Assembly (NCBI RefSeq): GCF_000003605.2
Contig: NW_003124905.1
Span: 371,488 to 419,619 of the forward strand
Direction of reading: 5' to 3'
Source of the DNA: Saccoglossus kowalevskii
Lineage: Eukaryota > Hemichordata > Enteropneusta > Harrimaniidae
Length of the DNA: 48,132 bases
Part shown: in pieces, positions 37,281 to 48,132 of the stretch
Numbering within the stretch: the stretch's first letter is position 1
Layout of the letters: every line of letters starts with the position of its first letter
Position numbers and translations under genes: made by a program
The notes under the pieces: model-generated
The model's database searches: none
What the model was told of the DNA's origin: nothing
What the model saw: the letters and a program-made list of their open reading frames with translations, nothing else

Positions 37281-40200
37281 CACTAAATAATATTCATAAT
37301 AATTCGAAAGATAAATAAACCGAGTAGCAGTTTATCACTTGTATATTAAATATCATGTTAGTATGTTAGTTTCGTATCTCCATGAATACGCCGACATGAA
37401 TACAAGCTAAGTCATTCACCTCACTGTGAATTCTTCGCACACGTAGTCGCTTTACATATTTAGAGCACAATAAGCGCAATAACTGATTGTTGCCACAAAC
37501 AGATTATCGGTATCCATGAAGTATATATCTTGCGGAAATAGAAATTACATAGTGGCGTGCAATCAGGCATCAACAAACTCAAAGAGTTGAAGTATTCCGT
37601 GCTAAGTCTACTCCTAATCAATTGCTGAGTCAGTAACTAGCAACCCCATGCTGACGTCATTGATAAGTATCAGCACACGCCGTTGTCAAGTATGATTGAA
37701 GGTATTCGATTTCAAATCATTTCATAATTGTCCGAACAGTTACAATGACCATCAACAAAACATATGTAACACAATAAACAACAAATTACCAGTTATACAG
37801 ACATACACAAATGAATAACTTGACATTCAACATATATTTAAAAATATGTTGTTTTGACCATATTGCATTTTTGTCAGACGGATTACTAATTGCAATTCAA
37901 ATTTAAACATTTACATATATGTGGTGATCATTACCGAGAACCTCAAATGCCATAGTTTCACAACACAAGCAATTTTGTTGTATTTACATTGATGTTGGTT
38001 TTGTCCAACTTGTAAGTTATGTTTCCCGATATATGTCTGTATATACGATAAAAATATGGGTATGACCACACCCGTTTTACCCTGTTGCACACTAATATTT
38101 TAGCATGTACATTTGTGTAAAGATTATCAAGCTTCTACAGGAATCCGCTACATTTGTGTAATTGCCAGATATCTTGTTAAAATATTAGCAGTCATTTATT
38201 AGTATGATATTAGAATATTAACAATAGTGGCACAGTGATGAACTGAGGATTTTTCTAAAGAGGGATTAAGACCACATATTGTGATGTTATTACAGAGCTA
38301 CAAGATATCATGTTGAGCTTGTGTATTAAGTTATTAATTATTCCAATATCTTTTCTTCGGGATTATTAAAAATGCTTTTGACATATAAGGGTATTTCAGA
38401 AGAGCAGCAAAATTCTGTCACGTGATTCTTCAAAACGTGTCATTCGCAAATTCATGATTAAAGCCAAAAACAAAATGACTTGCCTCGAGTGGAACAAATT
38501 ACTCCATATTGTCTCAGAAATAAGGCGTCGAAACCTTTTATTCTTGCTTCAAAAATAGAATCTAGAGCATTAACGTCGTGAGACTAAACCCAAAATAAAT
38601 TCTGGCAGTCCTGGCTTCTTTTAATGGACGTTTAAATGGTATTGTGCGTTTTCCATTAACTTGGACCGAGTAAAGACATACTATAAATACATAAAAAATA
38701 ACACAATTAGTATTTCCGTGCATAAATACGTACATCTTATTAATAGAAAGTAAATTTAATAGCGATGACAGATTATTTTTAAACATATGTTTAACTAGAA
38801 AGCACTCGGAGATCTCTGCAGACTTCCGCCGAGCAGCTCATTTCCCCCACATGCTGTGACTTACACCTAACATTAATGCACCTTCATTCATTGTATCTAC
38901 ATTATTGGATTTCCCCGCCTTGAAAATATACAGTCGGTATTTGCAATTATACCAATATTACTATTAGTTCAATTGTTGTTTCCATGAAAACCAAATGTAT
39001 ATCTATCTAACAACATTGCACCGTGTGCAACCTCTCCTACAAAAATTATAAAAAATCGATTCATGATTGTTTTCAATATAATATATGAAAAAACATTTCC
39101 AATAATGCCTTTTACATGTTAACTGTACCCAAATTCGCACTACAATTTGATGGACTCGTGCTTGTAACAAAAGCAACATTTTCTAGACATGTTATGGCAG
39201 TCCATCATTAACTAGTGTAGTTATCCTGCTTACAATCAACGCAACGCAACCACAAAAACATAACCTCCTTGGCGGATGTAAAATATCTTCTAGAAGGTGT
39301 TGTCTTCGCGATGTTTCAAATTATCAGCAATTCCCACGGATGCCACGCTTCACTGAGTACGACAATTGTGAAATATTTTGTCAACAGGGTATTGTGACTG
39401 CTAAATATAATTTACGAACACAAAACACAATTTCAAAAAACAGTATACTTTATATAAGTTATTATCAATTCTCGTAAGACAACTATTAACTGCACTAATT
39501 AAAATAAGTTGTTATTAAATTTTAATCATTATTGCATTTATCGACTATCGATTACAAAGAACATTGTTTTTTATATACCAACCGCTTGCAATGAAAATAA
39601 CAGAAGGACAAATATTCTGAAATGTAGGAATTAGTGTGGTAATTGTACTGGAATCTCACGATAATTAAAAAATGTCCCCATTTATGTCAGTTATTATGTA
39701 AATATCCGGTGATGCGAATGCTGCCTGGGAAACAATGTACTCAATGCTGTCCATTGATGGTGATTTTGTGATGGAATTTGAATACAGCTCTTTCCACACA
39801 CAGTTATATACATTACAGAGTCTCACCCCGGTAGTCTCACTTTATCTCAATTCAAAATCTATGCATTTACATGTATTTCTTTTAGTCAACGTGGAAACTT
39901 TGTTTGGAGGGGGTTTACCAATATTTTTTTTTTGCTTGGCCTCAATACTGCCACCACATTCGGCCTTCACATTGGTGGTATATTATATTCTTTGTCATTC
40001 ATTTCAAACGTAGCGATACATTATAGTGATATAAACTAAATAAGTTTTAGATTGAATTTGCTGCATAATTGTAACTGGCACCCCACCCGTAACCATATTA
40101 CTCACCAGGACTGGCTCTAGAGCATATACATTATTGTAAATTGCCTCCCGTCTATCATAAATGAAATCTAATCATTAAGCCATGTACATTTCTATTGCAG

Positions 40201-40792
40201 TCGAAAATACGATTGCGTCAAATCACCTTCGTAAGGCGTCAGCGGCCGTCATCGGTTAAAACAAATGTAGCGGCCTGTTTCAACTGTTTCGTGATATGTT
40301 TATCGATTGTATTATATTATCCCATAAGACGCCTACATTACTGCGCGTGTTTGATAAATACGTATTACGCAACACTGATCGCATCTCACGCTTAGATGAG
40401 CCAAGTGTTTAAATAACATCCAATTTATTTCATTATTGTTATTTCTTTAAATCGGAAACATGTAAATTATGACATTCTTTGCATATTTCTGTGACTTACT
40501 GTAATATTCCGAATTATATATACTGGTGTTTGCGCTGTGTGTAGACCTCACATTGCCGAGTCACGTAATTGTTTGACTCGGTAATTCTGTTCTGTACTTA
40601 TTGAATTAGTATTTTCCTTGATGTGCGCGTAAGTGTGTCGTCGCATTCGTCGAAGCGTCCAGTAATCAAATAAAAATGTCAGGCAACTCGTATCAAAAAT
40701 GGGAGAATAATTATTCTCTGTCTCCCGCCATTACCAAACATGTCAGGTTTGTGTAATCGTTGCCAAGACGATTTTCTTGCAATTATCTCAAG
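37281..40792. other. A+T-rich non-coding stretch
   Basis: Apart from the decayed repeat at 39010-39290 I see no element or gene. Open frames at 39735-40013 and 40195-40395 are not family-like. Confidence 0.55.
39010..39290 (+). repeat. Decayed interspersed repeat ending in acctccttggcgg
   Basis: The segment opens with gcaacctctc(c)ta followed by an A-rich stretch that parallels 17606-17680. It ends with agttatcctgct, then acaaaaacataacctccttg and gcggatgta. The quasi-palindromic acctccttggcgga(g)gt end is one I recall as the terminus of a repeat widespread in marine animals. This copy is clearly degraded, and the other terminus is not evident. The family name is left open. Confidence 0.45.
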
Positions 40793-40948
40793 CAGAGGCG
40801 GGGGCACGGAATTTTGCATGAGGGGCGAGATCTGAATTCTAGACCCTCTGAAACGCCATTTCGAGGGACAAAAGGTTTCAGCTTAATTTTGAAGGGGGCA
40901 ACATTTTTATCGCGTGGGCTTCCCCCCTCCCCTGTGCCACTGCCACTG
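40793..40948. mobile_element. Possible hAT-type MITE
   Basis: A 156-bp G+C-rich segment begins cagaggcgggggcacgga. Its right end on the minus strand begins cagtggcagtggcacagg. Ends of the CAGNGGCG type around a purine-rich interior (gaggggcg, gaagggggc, ggaggggggaag on the minus strand) are common among hAT-derived short elements in invertebrates (recalled family knowledge). I do not see a clean 8-bp target duplication (atctcaag versus gtaagtaa), so the boundaries may be off or one side may have decayed. Confidence 0.4.
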
Positions 40949-43787
40949 GTAAGTAAAATGTATGTCGCCACGTGGCGTACGTGAGTATGACGCGCACGTG
41001 CGTGTATGTCAATAACCTAATGAAATATAAATGTGTGTTATCGACTCTCGTTTTAATGAGACAAGTGCAAGTATAAATAGTTAGAGGTACTACATGTGTT
41101 ATAACCGAGCATGCGCAGTCCAGTTAGAGTACCTTATATTTTGAGTGTTGATTGCATGCTGTGGTGTATTCTATCTGTAAATAAAAATTGAATTTGACTG
41201 TCTCATTATTACGCGTTGGTTTCGATAGCCTCGCCTCAGTTGACGTAACCCAACAAATTCGGGAAATTGTTGATTTGGGGATGTATAGTATATATATTAT
41301 TTGCACGGTTTTCAAAAGTTGAAGATGTATATTTAAATAAAAGTACGCACAAGACGTTATAAAATTAAGATTGGCCGTATCCTAGAACTTTTGTAGATCA
41401 TTGCATTTATTACAATACAAAAAAAACAATACAAAAGAATTTGAACTATTTTCGGACATTTGACACTAAACTCGGCAAAGAATATTACTAGTGACGTGTG
41501 TTTTGTATAATATTAAATGCACTTGGTTTGGCCGCGCTGGAAAACTCAGTTACCCAGTCAATTAAAATTTAGATCATTTGCAAATTTCATGTACGCGTCA
41601 AATTCTGCCCGAGGCACATCAGCACCTTGTCGGCTTATTCCAAGCTCATTTTGGGTGCACACGATCACATCCTCGTTCGTACAACCAATATAGACAAGTA
41701 TTGTCGGGATTGCGCAGTGTTGCAAAACATTTATCTTGCATGCAGGGCGTGGTAGATTGGTACTTCGAAATTTTAGTGTTGCACGGCTGGTGAAGAAGGA
41801 AAATGTAGGCAGTGTAACGTACTCTGGCAAACGCACCAACATGACATTGAACTGTGCTTGTCGACCATCTATTTATTGTCGACGTTAATATTAACCTGCA
41901 TTTTAAAAACTGCAGCTGCATTTTAAAAGAAAGTAGAAGAGGTGAAAATATGTTGACATTTACTCTAATCAGTCCAGTAGTTGACGAGCATACGTCATTT
42001 TTCACAATACATTAATTATTTCCATTACGATCCGAGTCCGGCTCCCCTGGGACTAGCCATCCCTCGCTTGCACGCACGAAGGTCATGACTGTGGAACGAA
42101 TAAACACTTGCCGTCACTCCCATGGGTACACTTTGAGCGGTATATCACGTATTCCTGACAACTCCGAATAAGTGGGACGATTGGGTCAATTAAGGATGAG
42201 ACGTCAGCAATTGTGAAATTATACAAGCAGGCATATATGGATTTGCATGTCAGATGTGCTCTGTACATTTCACACCTGAGTTCCGTTCTCATGAGAATCA
42301 CTCAAGTAGACGAAATTAGGACTTCGCATACAGGAAATCAGATGAGCAAGTTCTACTATTATTAAACTATTTATCTATATCAGTTATGTGTCTTGCTACT
42401 TGAAGTTTAATTTGACTGTTTTCGTTTTACAATATTTGTCTTCATTTTAGAACTGCTGAAGATTATGCAGATCATTTATAGCAGCAGTGGGAAAGGATAT
42501 TCCGCATAACTGAGCAAATTGATGTTCATCCAGATTGAACTCAAAGTGCAGTAATCTCACCTCGCTCATTAATCACCAGTTGATTCCATAGAGATTCTCT
42601 TCTCAAGCAAAAGTCGAATTAGGTATCAAATATAAAAAGTCGTGAACACAAAGATACTACAACGCGCATACAAAGAAACTAGATTACAAAACATGATCGA
42701 AGAAGTGAAAGAACGATACATGAAACCCGAAGTAGAAAACAAAGAGGAGGCATCAAGTATTTCGATAAAAAACAAACAGATTCTGCTCGATATTTGGCAC
42801 ACGCCATATATCATAATTACATTTTTCTGTTAAGAATATGAGCTACAGTTTGGACATGTGAAATATATTGATGACATTTGATACCTATTTATGTAATATA
42901 CGTACATATATTTTTAATTTTATTTTAAAGAAGCAGAACATTCCATACTTTGGAAGAGGTGGCGTTGAAAAAAAAAATCTGTGATATTTTTTCCTGCCGT
43001 TAGTTTTATTTTAAAGATGTTCTTATTCTTCATTTGCGTGAGTGTGATTTTAATATATTTCTGTAAATGAATACAATGCTTAGAATATATAAAGAGATGT
43101 TTCCGAATTTATATTTTAATTATAGAAAAAAGCTCATTAATGGAATTTGAAGCCGATTATATCAGCACATTAATAAACATGTATGTTATCTGCATCTCAG
43201 AAACACGTATTCAACATTGATATGTGAGGGCGTGCTTTATTGCACAATGCTAGCGTATTCGAGGTCCCATGGACACTCACGAATTTCCTTTCAAATTATT
43301 ATTCGTATTACTGCTTACTAGGTAAATGCTCATATTTCAGGTTTAATTAGTATTCAGTATTTTATTAGTCAGAAACACGTCGTTTAAAAAAAAAAAAAAT
43401 CAATATCAGATGTTATCTGATATGTGAGCATCTTTGCAGTTTGTGTATGGTTAATTCCAATCCCGTTTTCATACATTCAACTAGTGTATGAGTATTGGTT
43501 TCTAAATCTAGGCAAACCTGCCAACCGAATTGTCCGCAAGCCTTATTTTTGCTTACTTCATCGTGTTAGAACAGATTAAGTGTGGTCTGTATAATACTAA
43601 ACAAACATATGATGGAGTTTTAATACCGCCCTCTGTAGAGTGAAGTGAAATATTGTAGCACCGGTGGCGCTCTTTGAGTTTCAATCTTATTCGCTGCTGC
43701 AAGGATAGCGTGTTTTGTCCACATGGTGGCGCCGTTGTCATTTTAGTACCAACGCCATCGTAATTGCATTTTATCAATGGTATATTA
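40949..43787. other. Non-coding stretch with one candidate exon
   Basis: A G+C-raised patch at about 41580-41790 has open frames on both strands (see findings). A 21-bp direct repeat of ctgcattttaaaa lies near 41897 and 41918. The rest is A+T-rich. Confidence 0.5.
43403..43423. repeat. Perfect 9-bp hairpin after poly(A)
   Basis: The stem atatcagat/atctgatat closes a 3-nt loop and follows a run of 14 A residues (43386-43399). There is no transcript context. Confidence 0.75.
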
Positions 43788-44210
43788 GGCCAGACTTTTA
43801 TTATCCCTTGTTTCGCGAACCCGCCGAATGAACAGGAGCCAAAAATGAAATAAAAATATAATTTTATTTCAACGTAATTTCTCGCGCCCGCCGACATGTA
43901 AGCGCAAACAAATGCTAAAAAAAATATTGTTATCTTCATTTTTTTACCGCCCCCCCGCATAACAAATCCAAATTGCATTTTCGTGGGAGTATCATGATCA
44001 AAGTACCAAAGTCTCGCGCAGATGAGAAACAAGGTTATACATGGAATATAATTGTATTTCATTTCTTCTCTCCGATCAATGATCTCACTTACTATTCTTT
44101 GAGAATCACACAAATCTAATGGAAAAAAGGAATTAATTTTATTTTTCCGCCCTCCTCAAAAAATGTGCCTTATAAAAACTCGCGAAACAAGGAATAAAAA
44201 AAGTCTGGCC
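43788..44210. mobile_element. Harbinger-like MITE with TTA target duplication
   Basis: A 423-bp element starts ggccagacttttattatccc and continues ttgtttcgcgaa. Its right end on the minus strand is ggccagactttttttattcc followed by ttgtttcgcgag. The ends thus form inverted repeats of about 30 bp. Directly outside both ends is TTA (43785-43787 and 44211-44213). A 3-bp TWA duplication next to a GGC-starting TIR is the usual signature of PIF/Harbinger elements (family knowledge). The interior has subterminal C-runs (cgcgcccgcc, accgccccccc, ccgccctcc) and an AT palindrome near 43848. No transposase is encoded. Confidence 0.8.
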
Positions 44211-45890
44211 TTAGCAGATATAATAAGAGTGCAATTAAGGTCGGTCTATAAATTATATGCTACACCCATATCGATGAATTGTGTTTATTAGAACATGTCA
44301 ACGTACAGTTACTGTAATTACAATGTATTCCCATCCATCCTAAACATTGCCGCATCGAGGCATTAAGACACAATATGTTCATATGAATTATACAGTCTTG
44401 AACCGATTCTTTGTCTTTAATGGATACGTCGTTGAAGAATACAAGTCATTGATTGCGTAGACTGTTACATACAGTATCGAAATGTACACGGTGCACTCCA
44501 TGGTAACCGTGATTGAACAAAACTAAAATATACACTGAGTGCGCCCTCAACGGCTATGGATAACACAGAAAAACGTTATCTAATACATTCACTGTTTGAG
44601 TGAATATATGAAATGTTGAGGCTGAAGTGTTACAGTATGGTATAGTTATTTTCATATATAGAAAATATTTGATTCAGTGTGTTGATGGTACACAAACACT
44701 CATTGAGCATTGATCGAAAGAATACCGCCGTGTGCGCTGTAAAACAACATTTTATTTTACGATATATCATAACCCATTATGGTTTTCGACTTTATCAAAC
44801 AGCAAATAATTGTTGCTTCGTTTTTAGTGCATTTTAAACATTGGATACTATTGATATAGTCTGTTTGTCATTTATGAATGAAAGTGTATCATTTTATAAA
44901 TAGATATATTCGAATACGTATCTAGTGATCGAATATTCAGATATTTCACAAGTCGAAAGCAATTCTATAACGTGTTTTGTGCTGACTCGTGCATGCTTCT
45001 TCAGTTTTCACCGTGTCTTCTACCATCATACTTACTGGGTACGTTTTGTTGTGACATTTGTAGAGTTTCGCTTGAGAGAACAACGCTTACTGCCGATATA
45101 CATCATCGGGGAAAAGTAATGGCAAAATTGAAAATGCGTTTCGCTGATAGATCATTAATCATTGGATGAGAATGTAATTTAATATGAACGCGAGATGAAT
45201 AAATGTATGTTCCGTTGTATTTTAGTGACACTGGCATGGAATTTGAGTTCGTTATTCACATTGTAGCAGCTGATTCAATTGGACATTGCATTTAAGAACT
45301 GATTCGATTTGATTTCTTATCACACGTTTTACTTCACCACTGCAGACATTTAAATGTCTCATTAATTGGCAAAACGACTTTTAGATTTAGATTTCTCCAC
45401 GATCGACCAAGTCTCCGTGTTAGTACACCTCTTTACGGTTACACAATTTTACAATGTTTTTTACCCTCACCTCCCGCAATATCAGCGCCATCTGAGAGTT
45501 GCGTGCACAGTAAATAAAACAGTATATAATGGGTTTTGCCTGATGCCACGAGAATGTGTACATTTCTGTTTGTAGTACTAGGTATAGTATGACCTTGAAG
45601 TTCTAAAACATACGCAAGTCAATACAGCCGTGCAGACATAACAATAATAAAAGAAAGTTGCTATTCTGGTATGCATTATTTTTAGGGGGATGCACATCGA
45701 AGCAGGTCGATTTTTTTCAAAATGTCGACCACTGATTTTAGAAGAATAAATTATTGCTGTTTTTTACCTGAATGTGTCTCAATACTACAGAAACTCCACA
45801 CGCACAGCTGGAGTTACCGAGCATAATTTGGTCTTATGTGTTACAAATAATTATATATATATAGGGTTAGGGTTAGGGTTAGGGTTAGGG

Positions 45891-45942
<52 letters not shown>

Positions 45943-48132
45943 AACAAGTTAATTTAATTGGAAACTGCACAACCTAAATGAACACGTAATCCAATTACAC
46001 AGATGACGCAATCATGCAATGCAAGTGCAGGTTTGTTGTAGATTATTGGGTAACATCCGGGTATGCAGTTATAGGTAAACACACTCAGACTTGCCTCACG
46101 AAATAGTTTACCGAATATTTTCACGACGTAATATCAACCCAAATCCGGCCTCGAATTGTTCCCACGAAACATTTTGGGTTATAAAGTTTATACCCATATA
46201 GAGTTTCAGACTTGATTTAACTCTAAGTTATTTCCGAGCTAATTTCCACAGATCTCAAGGAAATCTTGAACGTTACTATATGCCTTATCATCATTAAAAT
46301 GTGATGCAATCTAATGGGTTATGCATCTTTTTTGAACTCGAAGAATAGCGCGAAGAGTTAAACAGACCTCAGCAAAGATGCTAAAGCGTTGTTCAATTAA
46401 TTTTAAATGTATTTCTCATTGATGGAGCCGAAGCTATTGCCAAGAGAAACCGATATAACCCCACTTACAGGTGCACATATAACGCTTTAAATTTAAGCGT
46501 ACACACAAATTAACGTAATAACGTAAGTACATTTCAGTTGTGTATGTATAGCTAGCGACGAAGCGCGTCATTTTATGTAAATAGGATTAAATGGATGTCG
46601 TCCACAGTGTTGCACATTGTATTTATCTTTGGGTAAACATCAATACAAAAAAATGCGATTTAAGATAACGGTCACAACCAAACACAAAGACGTTTTGAAC
46701 TAAATTGCTTTGTTATTTTACGTAGTGTTGGGGCAACAGAAACGCTTTGTCGCTAGCGGGAGCGACTTGTATGAACGACCAGTGAATAATGAACGTCGAT
46801 CTGATAAAAAAAAAAATCAGCGACATGAATGATGGGTGATTACAAATCGCAAGACGGAAAGTAATCTGTCGATGCATATAATGTATCAACGTATCAAAGT
46901 ATCCGTGACTAGGTAATCTATCAAGAAACACTTACGTCATCGTTCGGCACGAATCGCGATTGAGTGTTTGCTTGGTCCAGTTAAAAAAGTCAACGTTCAT
47001 ATCAGTTTCATCAATGGGTTTTATAGACATTAGAATGAAATCAGTTCCTTCACTCTATACAATGTCTGATTTTACTCGCAGACAGTAAAATTCCCCACGT
47101 GCAGTGACATATTTATGCGGGGGTTGTACATCAGCGCACAACATACACTGTTTGACCCAAGTTACCAACACGAGAATGGATACGAGATGTGTCATATGTT
47201 GATGATCGTGGGTCACGTAATTGCTAGATTACTGACATCGACAAGCATCGTCGACACCTCATTGCATTGTCACGCCGTAATCCATTGAAATTACGAAATC
47301 AACGTTGTAATTTTTACCGGAATGAAACACAATCAAATCAAAATGTACTTATCAGTGCACAGGTTTTTTTCATGTGATGTACGCTAACAGCGAAATGCCA
47401 AACATTTCAAGGAAGCCTGGCAAGTGGTCTTGGAGATGGCATATTTTGAAGATTAGATCTTAATGGCATGATATCAAACAAAAGTAATAGCCAATTTGCG
47501 TGGTTTTTGTGGACAAAGCCTACCATTTACTATGTATGCATTGAAAACCCAATTTCGCAAAATTGAATGGCTGCGTTAAAGATTAGAGCAGGAATATGAG
47601 CATGACAAAAAGTCGACTCGGCAATAATATCTGCAAATAATTCCAATTCCTTTATTATATTTCAATAATGTGTTATTGCCTTATTTGATTTCAGGATTTT
47701 GGGAGTATTTTAGAGTCTTTTTGTATAATTGCATTTTTTTAGCGAATCTGACTTTCGATTCGGTCATTAAGTAGCTAGTCACGTGGGCTCATTGACATAT
47801 ACAATGTTTTGGAAAACACGGAAACCGACACGGGTCACTTGAAGCAGTATTTATTCTAGCGTACATATGCCTTGGTACTATAATGTGATTGCATATGGGA
47901 TGAAATGGTATGAACAGAACAAGCTGTTGTTTTTACTACTACATCTTCGCATTCGTATCTATGCCTTATATAAATATCAAAAACTACTTAGAGTCCTACG
48001 CACTGACGCTCCTCTAATAATAGCATAGATTCAGTGATATATTCGCGACCATACAAAGCGCGCAGTTTATTAACATATATTAAGTACGAATGAACCACAC
48101 CAATCGGCGGCGTGTTAAGTTTTCAAACATTT
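44211..48132. other. A+T-rich non-coding stretch
   Basis: Apart from the TTAGGG/(TA)n run at 45.85-45.94 kb I see no gene, RNA or mobile element. Confidence 0.6.
45852..45937. repeat. Interstitial TTAGGG run inside (TA)n
   Basis: A perfect run with five GGG triplets spaced by TTA (45862-45893) matches the animal telomere unit. It is flanked on the left by about 10 bp of (TA)n and on the right by a pure (TA)n reaching 45937. Five G-triplets with 3-nt loops could form a G-quadruplex on the plus strand. Ordinary sequence continues on both sides, so this is an internal run and not a chromosome end. Origins include break repair, telomerase capture or a slipped microsatellite. Confidence 0.9.

Noticed and set aside
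43553-44113. 186-codon open frame on the minus strand
   Set aside because: It crosses the left terminus of the Harbinger-like MITE and takes much of its sequence from that element. Composition is low-complexity and no family is recognised, so it is a chance frame.
1-48132. A bacterial, phage or viral multi-gene system
   Set aside because: There is no gene packing, no ribosome-binding-site pattern and no long frames. Splice signals, MITEs, microsatellites and an animal receptor exon all indicate eukaryotic nuclear DNA.

Overview
This looks like eukaryotic, probably invertebrate animal, nuclear DNA. It is A+T-rich (about two thirds A+T by eye). There is no operon-like gene packing, and long stretches show stops in all frames. 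It contains (AT)n and (CA)n microsatellites, several short inverted-repeat elements, and a run of scaffold Ns. The one confident protein-coding segment is a metazoan-type receptor ectodomain exon. TTAGGG units at about 45.86 kb and a decayed copy of a repeat I remember from several marine animals fit a marine invertebrate. A deuterostome such as a hemichordate, echinoderm or cephalochordate is possible, but that assignment is inference.

Layout. 1-12.4 kb: non-coding, with one copy (A) of a repeat family that starts with a hairpin (5.39-5.75 kb). 12.59-13.29 kb, minus strand: first coding exon of a natriuretic-peptide-receptor / receptor guanylate cyclase type ligand-binding domain, ending at a good splice donor. 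13.3-14.1 kb: its 5' flank, including a G+C-raised tract. 14.1-24.6 kb: non-coding, with a decayed repeat (17.6-18.1 kb), a long (AT)n, a possible 24-nt microexon (21.04 kb) and one MITE copy (22.13-22.29 kb). 24.59-24.64 kb: a 50-N gap with identical 26-bp sequence on both sides, almost certainly an unmerged contig overlap. 24.7-31.2 kb: non-coding, with two TIR elements (29.29-29.42 and 29.65-29.81 kb), the second being the inverted relative of the 22.1-kb MITE. 31.2-37.3 kb: copies B (+) and C (-) of the hairpin-headed family. 37.3-48.1 kb: non-coding, with a decayed repeat near 39 kb, a possible hAT-type MITE (40.8 kb), a well-formed Harbinger-like MITE with TTA target duplication (43.79-44.21 kb) and a TTAGGG run embedded in (TA)n (45.85-45.94 kb).

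I found no multi-gene system, no CRISPR array, no rRNA or tRNA gene, and no set of genes acting together. The most informative items are the isolated receptor exon, the three-copy hairpin-headed repeat family, the paired MITE copies, and the false assembly gap. Other candidate exons are reported as low-confidence findings only.
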